This document shows, in pieces, positions 9,823 through 18,100 of a stretch of DNA of 64,000 nucleotides (position 1 is its first letter; each line of letters begins with the position of its first letter). The translations under genes and the position numbers were made by a program. Under the pieces are notes generated by a model. It was not told where the DNA came from and searched no databases. It worked only from the letters and a program-made list of their open reading frames with translations. Source of the DNA: Euglena gracilis (lineage: Eukaryota > Euglenida > Euglenophyceae > Euglenales); the NCBI GenBank assembly GCA_039621445.1, contig CP154955.1, positions 12,776,960 to 12,840,959 of the forward strand. The letters run 5' to 3'.

Positions 9823-12800
9823 TGGTCGCAGAGGAGGGTTTGAGCCCTCTGGGCTCACACTATGTGAGCCGGGGGAGCCCAGACTCCCAGATTATGAATC
9901 ACAGGAGGACAGCGACGAAGAAGCAAGCCACAGCCATGACAGCCCCAGCCATTGCGGCCAGGGCCAGCAGCTCCTGGCCATTGCCGGGCATGCCCAGCCG
10001 GACCCCCAGCAACCAGAACCATCTGGGTCCGGCATGGCATTGCCCAGCAGCCTGGGACTGCTCTCTGGCATGCCCAGCTTGGTCATGCCAGGGTTTGTGC
10101 ATGACATGACCAGGCAGGTCATGTGGCAATTTGCAATGCGAGGGAAGATCAAAGAAGAAGAGGAAGAACCAGCAGAAGAAGAAGACGAAGAAGAATTTGC
10201 AGGCCATGCCCAGCCCCTTCTATTGGAGGCGGGGCCCTGGCAGAACCCTGGGGATGCCGGGACGACACATGCGCCCGTGAGCAATGTCGGGTATAGGCAT
10301 TTCCCAGCACCCGACCATTGCTCGCTGGTGCATGCCGGGCCCGGTCATGATGGGCCCCAAGGACATGCCCCAGACGGAACCACCCAATGGCAGCTGCAGG
10401 AGCTGCCCCCAGCAGGGGAAATGGTGGAGGACGAGGACCAGACGGCCCAGGGGGGGTTGGTGCCAGAACAGAGCCCGAAGGGGAGGCACCCCCCGCACCC
10501 CCCCCAGAGGCTGTGGGAGGAGGCGGAGGCACAGGCCGCTGCCTCAGTGGTTCTGGGGCAGGAGATCCAGCGGTTGGATGGTTGGGTTGGCGACCTGCAA
10601 AGTCGGCTCGCTGAAGCGGGGGCCACCACAGCTGCTTCAGTTAGCCGCCTGGAGCAGTTGGTGTCCTTGCAGTTTCAGCGGGTCACTGAAAATTTCCAAG
10701 GAGTGGTGCAGCAAATGGAAAGGACCCAGGCTGGGCTAGCGTCCCAGCTAGCTGAAAATTTTCAAAGGCTGCAGCAGGGGCAAAGGGAAAATTTTGCTGG
10801 GGGAATGACAGCCCTCAGCGAGCTGGTGACCAGCCGGCTGAGCGAAGGCCTCGGGACGGTGGCCCAACTAGCCCAGCGGGTCCAGGGGCTCGAGGCCATC
10901 GCCAGCCGGGGTCACCAGCCAGCTGAAGGGCAGGGGTTTAACGAGGCGATGGCTGGGCGAGTAAAAAACATGGAAGAGCTCCTTGTCACCTCCGTCCGCA
11001 CCACGGAGGAGGTGATGAGGAGCCAGGAGCTGGCCAGCGGGCGAGAGCAGGCCCAGGCCGAGGCCCTGGACCAAAAATTAAACCAGCTGACGGGTGAACT
11101 CGGGGGGCTGCGAGAAAGAAATGCAGGGATTGCACAGGCCCTGCAAAATTTTCGAGCAGAGCTGGACGGACAGGCCACAGCCATCGCTGAACAACAAGGG
11201 ACCATAAGGGAAGACATAAGGGAGCTAAGGGCCAGGGCTGAGGGGCAGGGCCACAGCCTGCAGGAGCTGTGGGCCGAGGTCACCACCCACGGGCAGGTGA
11301 TCCAGGCCCACAACGCCCTGCTGATGGAGGCGGACTCAACGATAAGGGGGACACCAAAAGAAAATGCCGAAATAAAAAATCGGCTTTCCGTTTTGGAAAC
11401 CAAAATCGAAAATTTTGAAAAATTTTGCCCCCCCATCCAGGAGCTACCAGGGCCACCCAGAGGAGCGGGGCCGGAGAGCGAGGACCCCCGAGGCCCTGAA
11501 GCCAGAGTGCCCCCGGCAACCACAGACCCCCAGACACAGACCATGCCGGGGGCCCAGATGGCCAATGGCTCGGGTGCCGCGGGGGGCAATATGCCTCCTG
11601 GCCCCCAGCAACAGCTACCAGCCCATCCCAGTCTGTTGGGAGGCAAGGGGCCTGTGGCCCCCCAGGGGCTCTCTGCTGGCCCCAGCAGCCGGGCAGCGGA
11701 GACAGCAGCCCAAACACCCGGGGAAGTGGTATCCCCGGGCCCAGCTTCCGTGACTGCAGTTTTTCCCAGTGGGTTTTCTGGTTCTGGCCCCCAGAGACCA
11801 AGGGGCAGCCAGCCCCCGGGTCCCATGGCTGCGGGGGGCAGTCTGCCCCAGGGCCCCACGGCTGCGGGGGGCAGCCAGCCCCAGGGCCCCATGGCTGCGG
11901 GGGGCAGCCAGCCCCAGGGCCCCATGGCTGCGAGGGGCGGCCAGCCCCAGGGTCCCATGGCTGCGGGGGGCAGTCCAGTCCAGGTCCCCGCCGCTGGAGG
12001 GACCCCAGCTGCCCAGACACCTGGCACGTTCGGGTTCCAGGGGGTGGATTGGGAGGAAGCAGAACGCCAGATTAAAGCTCACGTATTTTTTAATTTTTTG
12101 GCCAGGTTGGGAGCCCAGGAGCAGCAGCAACAGTCTCAGCAAAATTCACGAACAACGGGACAGTCCAGCACAGCGAAACCACAGGCAGCAGGCACAGCAG
12201 ATCTACAGGGCCAGGGCAGGGATCAACCAGGGGTGAAATCAGCCGAGCACCAGTGGCCCCCCCAGCCCCGTGGGTTCCCCGCAGGAGGGGAGTTCACGGG
12301 GGCAATGGACCCTTTCGCCTGGGCCCCTGAGGCTGGGGCAGCATCGTGCAGCGCTGCCCCTCTGGCCTTTGGGTCCCAGGACACGGGAGCCTGGGTCCGG
12401 GGGGTCCAGGCAGCTCCGGTCCACGTGGCGCCAGCAGCCCCCAGCCCAGCAGCCAGCATGTTTTTGGGGCCGCTGGCGACACTCCTCACCAAAGACCTTG
12501 TAAAACCAGAGCTGAAAGGGGATTTTCATGATTTTTCAGTAAAATTTCAGCTTTACATGCAGCAGGTTTCCATGGGACAGCCAGTGGGGGAGGAATTTAA
12601 AATGCTTGTTCTGACCGGCTGCCTGGACCACAGCAGCCGGCTGGAACTCCAGCGGCGACAGGAAATGGGGGAACGGGTCCGGTTCCAGGATTTTTGGAAC
12701 TGGCTGGCCCAGAAATACGGCGGTGACATCCAGGCCTCGCTGCATGAGCAGCTCAGGGCCCTCAGACCAGTTAACACGGGTAAGTTAACCCTCCCAGCGT

Positions 12801-13801
12801 GGCGTGAATATGAAAGTCAGTTTAAATTAATTTTCTGCCGGATGGAAAACCCCTCTGAGGAGGAAGCACAGGCCTTGGTTCTGCAGCAGCTCCCAGATTC
12901 CATGCGTAGGGCAATAATCAGGGAGCAGACCCGAAAAAATCAGGATGCGCCCACAGTGCGGCTGTGGCACATCCCTGGGTTGACGGCGGAAAAGGCAACA
13001 CAACTCGCCCAGGAGGCTGTGGGGGAAGGAGAGCCGGTGACAGTCAGGGCACACCGGGACTCCTTCCTCATCAAGCTCTACAGCCGGCGGGCGCTGGAGA
13101 GGTTGATGATGAGGAACGGGGCCACGCTGCAGGGGGGCAATACAGTGAAAATCACCCCCCACGAAACAAAACTGGGACTGGAGGAGGTTTTTCGACACGC
13201 TGAAAATGAGCTGCGGTGCCAGGAACGGTCTGACAGCTACGGCCGTTCCTGGGGGGGACGGGGGGTCCCAGCCCACCAGGAAGACCACTGGGCTGGGGGC
13301 CTCGACAATTTTTCAGTCTCTGAGGTAAAATCCCAGGAAGCCAGGCCAGCCCAGCCCCAGAAAACTGTTTCACAGCCAGCTGAGGGAGGAGCAAAAGCGG
13401 GACCCCCCAAAGGCCCTGAGGGGCCACAGGACAGGCAATCACGGCACCGGGGCGGGTCTCCTGGAAAGGGACGGGAGGGACGCAGGTCACCCAGCCCGGG
13501 GCAAAAGGGGAAGGGGTTCGGCAAGGGAGCTGGCAAGGGCGGCTCAGAGTTTCGCCCAGCCAGGTCCCCAACCCCTCACCCAGCCACCAACAGGGAACAA
13601 ACCCCCCCGAGGAGCCCCCGGAGTGGCCCCTCGGTGGACCAGCCCTGCAGCCAGTGCGGGGCCACAGATCACTGGTCTCGGGAATGCCCTGGAAAAAAAT
13701 GTTATGAGTGTGGGAAAACGGGACATCTGGCACGATATTGCTGGTGGAGAAAGGGAAAGGGGAAGGGGGCGTCCACACCCCCACGGCGGGGGAGTGCCTG
13801 A
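9647..13801 (+). CDS. gag: Gag polyprotein of element B
   Basis: A 1384-codon frame. After a low-complexity N-terminal third it has an Ala/Glu/Gln-rich, probably coiled-coil region (about residues 290-600). A run of tandem GGSQPQGPMAA-type repeats follows (about 720-780), then a capsid-like region (about 945-1140, with FHDFSVKFQLYMQQV), a basic Pro-rich stretch, and two CCHC knuckles, CSQCGATDHWSREC and CYECGKTGHLARYC (about 1334-1366). It ends in UGA at 13799-13801. The first ATG lies inside the LTR and the frame reads through the PBS, so the true start may be a later ATG (for example near 10034). Unusually long for gag. Confidence 0.85.
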   Translation: MSFPNSAASSTPTPTPTPLFYQGENPHQVGPTGSNLNDPTRVAPPGVPSQGPQEGQPLHGRRGGFEPSGLTLCEPGEPRLPDYESQEDSDEEASHSHDSPSHCGQGQQLLAIAGHAQPDPQQPEPSGSGMALPSSLGLLSGMPSLVMPGFVHDMTRQVMWQFAMRGKIKEEEEEPAEEEDEEEFAGHAQPLLLEAGPWQNPGDAGTTHAPVSNVGYRHFPAPDHCSLVHAGPGHDGPQGHAPDGTTQWQLQELPPAGEMVEDEDQTAQGGLVPEQSPKGRHPPHPPQRLWEEAEAQAAASVVLGQEIQRLDGWVGDLQSRLAEAGATTAASVSRLEQLVSLQFQRVTENFQGVVQQMERTQAGLASQLAENFQRLQQGQRENFAGGMTALSELVTSRLSEGLGTVAQLAQRVQGLEAIASRGHQPAEGQGFNEAMAGRVKNMEELLVTSVRTTEEVMRSQELASGREQAQAEALDQKLNQLTGELGGLRERNAGIAQALQNFRAELDGQATAIAEQQGTIREDIRELRARAEGQGHSLQELWAEVTTHGQVIQAHNALLMEADSTIRGTPKENAEIKNRLSVLETKIENFEKFCPPIQELPGPPRGAGPESEDPRGPEARVPPATTDPQTQTMPGAQMANGSGAAGGNMPPGPQQQLPAHPSLLGGKGPVAPQGLSAGPSSRAAETAAQTPGEVVSPGPASVTAVFPSGFSGSGPQRPRGSQPPGPMAAGGSLPQGPTAAGGSQPQGPMAAGGSQPQGPMAARGGQPQGPMAAGGSPVQVPAAGGTPAAQTPGTFGFQGVDWEEAERQIKAHVFFNFLARLGAQEQQQQSQQNSRTTGQSSTAKPQAAGTADLQGQGRDQPGVKSAEHQWPPQPRGFPAGGEFTGAMDPFAWAPEAGAASCSAAPLAFGSQDTGAWVRGVQAAPVHVAPAAPSPAASMFLGPLATLLTKDLVKPELKGDFHDFSVKFQLYMQQVSMGQPVGEEFKMLVLTGCLDHSSRLELQRRQEMGERVRFQDFWNWLAQKYGGDIQASLHEQLRALRPVNTGKLTLPAWREYESQFKLIFCRMENPSEEEAQALVLQQLPDSMRRAIIREQTRKNQDAPTVRLWHIPGLTAEKATQLAQEAVGEGEPVTVRAHRDSFLIKLYSRRALERLMMRNGATLQGGNTVKITPHETKLGLEEVFRHAENELRCQERSDSYGRSWGGRGVPAHQEDHWAGGLDNFSVSEVKSQEARPAQPQKTVSQPAEGGAKAGPPKGPEGPQDRQSRHRGGSPGKGREGRRSPSPGQKGKGFGKGAGKGGSEFRPARSPTPHPATNREQTPPRSPRSGPSVDQPCSQCGATDHWSRECPGKKCYECGKTGHLARYCWWRKGKGKGASTPPRRGSA
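9823..9840 (+). promoter_or_regulatory. Primer-binding site
   Basis: TGGTCGCAGAGGAGGGTT directly follows the LTR and begins with TGG, the complement of a tRNA CCA end. The implied tRNA acceptor 3' strand is CTCTGCG plus A. I cannot name the tRNA from memory. Confidence 0.75.
13799..13801 (+). other. In-frame UGA between gag and pol
   Basis: Gag and pol are in the same frame and this UGA is the only stop between them; the next 99 nt are open up to and beyond 13901. The context is UGA followed by AAAAGCGGGG. This is the arrangement of gag-pol readthrough elements. The alternatives, a single mutation or a UGA sense codon, are less likely, because every other catalytic frame here avoids UGA. Confidence 0.7.
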
Positions 13802-16800
13802 AAAAGCGGGGGCCAGAAGGGAGGGGACGGGGACCCAGGGTGCCCCCAGCACGGCCCTCGGAAGGGGGGTAAGGAACAGGCTCACGGAGAGGGTTGGGTT
13901 TTGGTCAAGGGAAGGTCCAAAGGCAGATCCGGACCTGAACCTGCACGGTCCCCCCAGCCCCCCCTGACTGAGACACGAAAAGGGGCTGGGGGGGGCCAGC
14001 AGGCCCTCTCATTCGACTCTGCCAACCCCTGGGCTGCGCTTTTCCCCAGCGAGGGCAGTCCAGGGGGGGGCTCAGGTCAGAGTTCAGGCTCGGGACAAAG
14101 GGAGAAGGGACACAAGGCGGCTGGCCCTCCGCAGCAGGCCGCCCAGGGGTCTTCGGGTTCCAGCACACCCAGTCTACCGCAGATCACAACACCAGGAAGG
14201 GAGGGGAAAAACACAAAACAAAAAGATGAAAAAGAAAAAAACAAAACGCTCTCACAGGCATCAATCAGGGAGGCAGCGAGGGAGGTCATCAACGTTCCCC
14301 AAACCAGCAAAGGCACGGATGAAACCGCCCCCAGCACGGAAAGGGATTCAGGTTTTTCGATTCGCCAGGTGAGGTGCGTCAGGGCCGCACCTTCCACCTC
14401 AGCCCCCACACCACAGCCAGCCCCAGCACCACTCCCAGCCCGTTCCTCAGGGTTTGGGAGGTCGCCCTCCCGGTGGATCTCCCAGGACTACCACGTCCGG
14501 GAGGAGTACGTCAGGGACGTACTCCGCCGCCTGGGGGTCCAGCCGGAGGTCGACGCCTTTTCTGCCAAAGAAAACCGCAGGTTTGTCCGCTGGTGGGGGC
14601 CAGGGAGTGGGGAAGGGGAAGATGCCTTCAAACAGGACTGGGGCAGGGAGGTTTTGTGGATCAACCCACCTTATAAAAAAATACAGGAGGTTCTCGAAAA
14701 AATCAGGAGGGATCAGGCCCATGCCATCCTGGTGATCCCCAGGTGGCCGGGGCGGCGTTGGTACAGGGAGGCGAGGGGCTTGGCAGTGCGCCAAGTCACG
14801 TTCCCTCAGGGGACACGATTTTTCGGCAGAGGGGAGGAGTTGTGCCGAGGGACCAAGTGGCCCATCACAGCCTTTTTGCTGTGTGGGCACCCAGACCGGT
14901 GCACGCTGGAGGAGGTGACACGAAGGGGGAGGGTGAAAAAAACCAGGTTCGGGACACATTTTTCAGGGCCACCCCCAGGGACAGGGGGGGCCACAGGGGA
15001 GGTCAAGCCGGCACACCTGGGGCAGGTGGGGAGAGCGGACCAGCCGGGACGGATGCTGGACCTGTTCTGCGGGACAGGTTCAGTGGGTGACGTCTACCGC
15101 AGCCTGGGTTACCAGGTTACGTCGGTGGACGTGGACCCCAGGTGGCGGCCAGATATTTGTGTTGACGTGCTAAAATGGAATTTTAAAAAACAGTTCCAGC
15201 CTGGGGATTTCGAGGTGGTGGTGTGCGGGGTCCCCTGCACTGAGTTCAGCCTGGCCCTGACCACCAGGGAACGGGATTTTAAATTGGCTGATCGGCTGGT
15301 GCAGCGGGCCCTGGCCATCATCAGATACCTCCGCCCACGGCGGTGGTGGCTGGAAAACCCCCGGTACGGGTACCTGCGAACCCGCAGGTACATGGCAGGG
15401 ATCCCACACGTGGACGTGGATTACTGCCAGTATGCAGACTGGGGCTACCAGAAGCCCACCAGGATATGGGGCAGCCCCCATGTCCTGGGTCTCCGGCCAC
15501 GGGTGTGTGACGGCCGGACCTGCACCAACCTGGAAAGCCCAGTACCTGAGGGGGGACGAAAAGGACGGCACAAAATTCGGCTCAGCAGCAAACACCAAAA
15601 CCTGCCCAGGCACCTGAAATATCGGATCCCAGAGGCGCTCATCCGTGACCTGGCCACAGCACCGGCACCGGAGGCCCACGCTGCCGGGTCTCCGGAGCCA
15701 GAGCGGGACCCCCAGACAGAGCGAGGGGTGCCCTCGGTCTTGCTCCGTGAGGTGGGGCAGGGTGCCAGTGAACGGCAGCTGCTGATGCGGGTGCAGGCCA
15801 GGGGGCCAGACGGACAGACCCACTTCATCAACGCCCTCATTGACACAGGGGCAGAGGTGAACCTGGTCCGAAGAGGCATGCTACCCAGCACATACCTCCT
15901 GCCTGCCCCCAAGCCCCTGTCCCTGGTGACGGCTAGTGGAGCCAAGATGGAAGGGGGGGAACGTGAGGCAACCCTGGGCCTGGTCCTCCGGCGGGAGGGG
16001 GGCCTGGGTCAGGGGGAAGGGGCCCTGTGGACGGCCCCAGCCTCCTTCTATGAGGCAGACATCCACGTGGAGGCCATCATCGGCTTTCCGTGGCTGGAGG
16101 AAAACCAGCTCGGGGTGTTTCCACATCTCCGAGCCTTGGCATTGAGGGGAGAGCAGGTGGTCCTCCTTCGGGGACATGATGCGGAGGGTGAGCAAGTTCA
16201 GCCAGCAGCCCACAAAAAGGCACAAAAGCGAGTGAGATACCTGAAAATGGTGGAAAAAGTCAGAGCACTGCGGCTTGCTTTGCCAGAGGCAGCCCTGGGG
16301 GAGGACACCGAGGAGCCTGAGTGGGAGGAAAACCCCCTGCACGAGGATGAGGCGACCCAGGAGACAGTGGCCAAGGAACTCCTGCGGGCAGCCCGGGAGG
16401 TCGAAGCACGGGCAGCCCAAGGGGTCATCCTTGTTCCCGAAGGGGAGCAGGTGACCAGCCAGCGGGCTGAGGAGCTCCGGGCAGCCCTCCGGAGGGACTT
16501 CGAGGGGGAGGTTCTCCGAGACAGGATTTGGGGGGAAAGAATCGTTCGGGGGCCCCTGGGGGAAGGGAAAATCGAATTAAAACCGGGATCTGTGGCAAAG
16601 AAACAGAGGCCCATCCACCTGACGGGGGAGAGGCACAGGGCATTGTGTGATCTGGTGGATGAGTGGGTTCGGGACAAGAAGGTGGAGGAGGGGGTGCCAA
16701 GTGCCTGGAGCAGCCCCACGTTTGTGGTGGCCAAGAAACAGGGGAAGTGGCGTGGGGTTGTGGATTTCCGGGCGCTAAACGAGGCCACGGTGACGGATGC

Positions 16801-18100
16801 ATACCCCCTCCCCAGGATCGAGGACATCCTGGTGAACCAGGGACGGAGGTACCTGTTCTCCGTCCTTGATCTCAAGGATGCCTTCCATCAGGTGCCCCTG
16901 CACGAAGACTCACGCCCATACACCTGCTGCAGCACCCCCCGAGGGTCCAAGCAGTGGTGTGTGGTCGTGATGGGCCTGAAAAATGGATTGGCCATTTTTC
17001 AGCGGGTGATCGACTACTCGCTGAGGGAAGTGGCTGATGTCGCCAACCCATACGTTGACGACATCATCGTGGGGACAGAGTGGTGTGGCACGGAGGAAGC
17101 TACCATGGAGGCACACGACCAGGACATCAGGCGAGTGTTATGGGCACTGCGGGAACACCGCCTAGTCGTGGACAAAAACAAGTGCCGCTTCTTCGTAAGA
17201 GAAGTGGAATTCTGTGGCCACATCCTGGGGGGAGGAAAACGGAGGCCAGCACCGGGCAAACTCATGGCGCTGGAGAAGTGGGAGGAGCCCCGCACGATCA
17301 CAGCCCTCAGGGGCTTTCTGGGCTTCACCAACTACTACTCCAGCTACGTGAAGGAGTATGCCCGGTATGCAGCCCCCCTGATGGAACTCCTCAAGGTGGG
17401 ACGTGTGGAAGGGAAAAAAGGCAGCAAAAAACCTGTGAAATTCGGCCAAGTGGAACGGGAGGCCTTCACCGCCCTGAAGCAGGAGCTCCTCCGGGGATTG
17501 GAGCTCCACACCATCAACCCGGACCAGCCATTCATTCTCCGGGTTGATGCGAGCGACAAGGCGGTGGGGGCAGCCCTTGAACAGTTTTTGGAGCCAACGG
17601 AGGGGATGCCCACAGCCGTGGAGGCCACCACACGGAAAACCGTGCCTGTGGCCTTCTGCTCCAGGAAGCTCACGGCTGGGCAGGTGAAGAGCTGGTCTCC
17701 GCGAGAGAAGGAGACTTACGCCATCATCCTGGCCCTCCAAAAATGGGCCTCCTACATCGGCCTGCAGCCGGTGTTGGTCCTCACGGACCACAAGTCCCTG
17801 GAGGCCTGGGCCAAGGAAACCCTGGACACGCCCAGCGGACCTGCGGGAAGGCGGGGACGCTGGCATGAAATGTTCTCCCGGTTTGACCTTCACGTGGTCT
17901 ACATTCCGGGAAAGGAAAACGTGGTGGCGGATGCCCTCAGCAGATGGGCATATCCTGCCTCCAAGGCATTTGCCGACATCAGCCTCCACGGGAGCGAGGA
18001 GGATGATGAGGCAATGAGGGCCATGATCGAAGAAGAACGGAGGGAAGAGCGAGAATGCGGGACACCGCACGGGGGGGGGAGGAACTCCACGTGGCGGTAA
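13802..18100 (+). CDS. pol: Pol of element B: Dam-like MTase, C5-MTase, protease, RT, RNase H
   Basis: Open from the gag UGA to TAA at 18098-18100. Taking 13901 as residue 1: a Dam-like domain at about 185-340 with NPPY at 255; a C5-cytosine methyltransferase at about 387-580; a retroviral aspartic protease with ALIDTGAEVNLV (catalytic Asp648); RT at about 900-1110 with LDLKDAFHQ and YVDD at 1051-1054; RNase H with VDASDKAVGAALE (Asp1216) and TDHKSLEAW. The connection GRWHEMFSRFDLHVVYIPGK leads toward integrase, which lies in the -1 frame. Expression probably needs UGA readthrough. The two N-terminal methyltransferases ahead of protease are not part of standard gypsy pol. Confidence 0.88.
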   Translation, partial: KSGGQKGGDGDPGCPQHGPRKGGKEQAHGEGWVLVKGRSKGRSGPEPARSPQPPLTETRKGAGGGQQALSFDSANPWAALFPSEGSPGGGSGQSSGSGQREKGHKAAGPPQQAAQGSSGSSTPSLPQITTPGREGKNTKQKDEKEKNKTLSQASIREAAREVINVPQTSKGTDETAPSTERDSGFSIRQVRCVRAAPSTSAPTPQPAPAPLPARSSGFGRSPSRWISQDYHVREEYVRDVLRRLGVQPEVDAFSAKENRRFVRWWGPGSGEGEDAFKQDWGREVLWINPPYKKIQEVLEKIRRDQAHAILVIPRWPGRRWYREARGLAVRQVTFPQGTRFFGRGEELCRGTKWPITAFLLCGHPDRCTLEEVTRRGRVKKTRFGTHFSGPPPGTGGATGEVKPAHLGQVGRADQPGRMLDLFCGTGSVGDVYRSLGYQVTSVDVDPRWRPDICVDVLKWNFKKQFQPGDFEVVVCGVPCTEFSLALTTRERDFKLADRLVQRALAIIRYLRPRRWWLENPRYGYLRTRRYMAGIPHVDVDYCQYADWGYQKPTRIWGSPHVLGLRPRVCDGRTCTNLESPVPEGGRKGRHKIRLSSKHQNLPRHLKYRIPEALIRDLATAPAPEAHAAGSPEPERDPQTERGVPSVLLREVGQGASERQLLMRVQARGPDGQTHFINALIDTGAEVNLVRRGMLPSTYLLPAPKPLSLVTASGAKMEGGEREATLGLVLRREGGLGQGEGALWTAPASFYEADIHVEAIIGFPWLEENQLGVFPHLRALALRGEQVVLLRGHDAEGEQVQPAAHKKAQKRVRYLKMVEKVRALRLALPEAALGEDTEEPEWEENPLHEDEATQETVAKELLRAAREVEARAAQGVILVPEGEQVTSQRAEELRAALRRDFEGEVLRDRIWGERIVRGPLGEGKIELKPGSVAKKQRPIHLTGERHRALCDLVDEWVRDKKVEEGVPSAWSSPTFVVAKKQGKWRGVVDFRALNEATVTDAYPLPRIEDILVNQGRRYLFSVLDLKDAFHQVPLHEDSRPYTCCSTPRGSKQWCVVVMGLKNGLAIFQRVIDYSLREVADVANPYVDDIIVGTEWCGTEEATMEAHDQDIRRVLWALREHRLVVDKNKCRFFVREVEFCGHILGGGKRRPAPGKLMALEKWEEPRTITALRGFLGFTNYYSSYVKEYARYAAPLMELLKVGRVEGKKGSKKPVKFGQVEREAFTALKQELLRGLELHTINPDQPFILRVDASDKAVGAALEQFLEPTEGMPTAVEATTRKTVPVAFCSRKLTAGQVKSWSPREKETYAIILALQKWASYIGLQPVLVLTDHKSLEAWAKETLDTPSGPAGRRGRWHEMFSRFDLHVVYIPGKENVVADALSRWAYPASKAFADISLHGSEEDDEAMRAMIEEERREERECGTPHGGGRNSTWR
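14440..14960 (+). other. Dam-like N6-adenine methyltransferase domain in pol
   Basis: Contains PEVDAFSAKENRRFVRWW, then VLWINPPYKKIQEVLEKI and ILVIPRWPGRRWY. This matches the phage-type Dam family layout (acidic D-x-F/A start, NPPY/W catalytic motif, then a hydrophobic strand and P-x-W). The same domain type occurs in DIRS retroelements. The expected reaction is methyl transfer from SAM to adenine in DNA. Motif IV looks intact. Confidence 0.7.
15050..15640 (+). other. C5-cytosine DNA methyltransferase domain in pol
   Basis: Motif I is DLFCGTGSVG (residue 387 on, counted from 13901), the acidic SAM ribose loop is VDVDP, motif IV is GVPCTEFS with catalytic Cys446, motif VI is WWLENPRYG with Glu485, then VDYCQYADWGYQKPTRIWG (motif VIII region), and RIPEALIRDL in the place of motif X. 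It is compact, about 200 residues, with little room for a target-recognition domain. The expected product is 5-methylcytosine. Cytosine methyltransferases captured by retrotransposons are known in some algae and dinoflagellates; one beside a Dam-like domain is unfamiliar to me. Confidence 0.82.
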
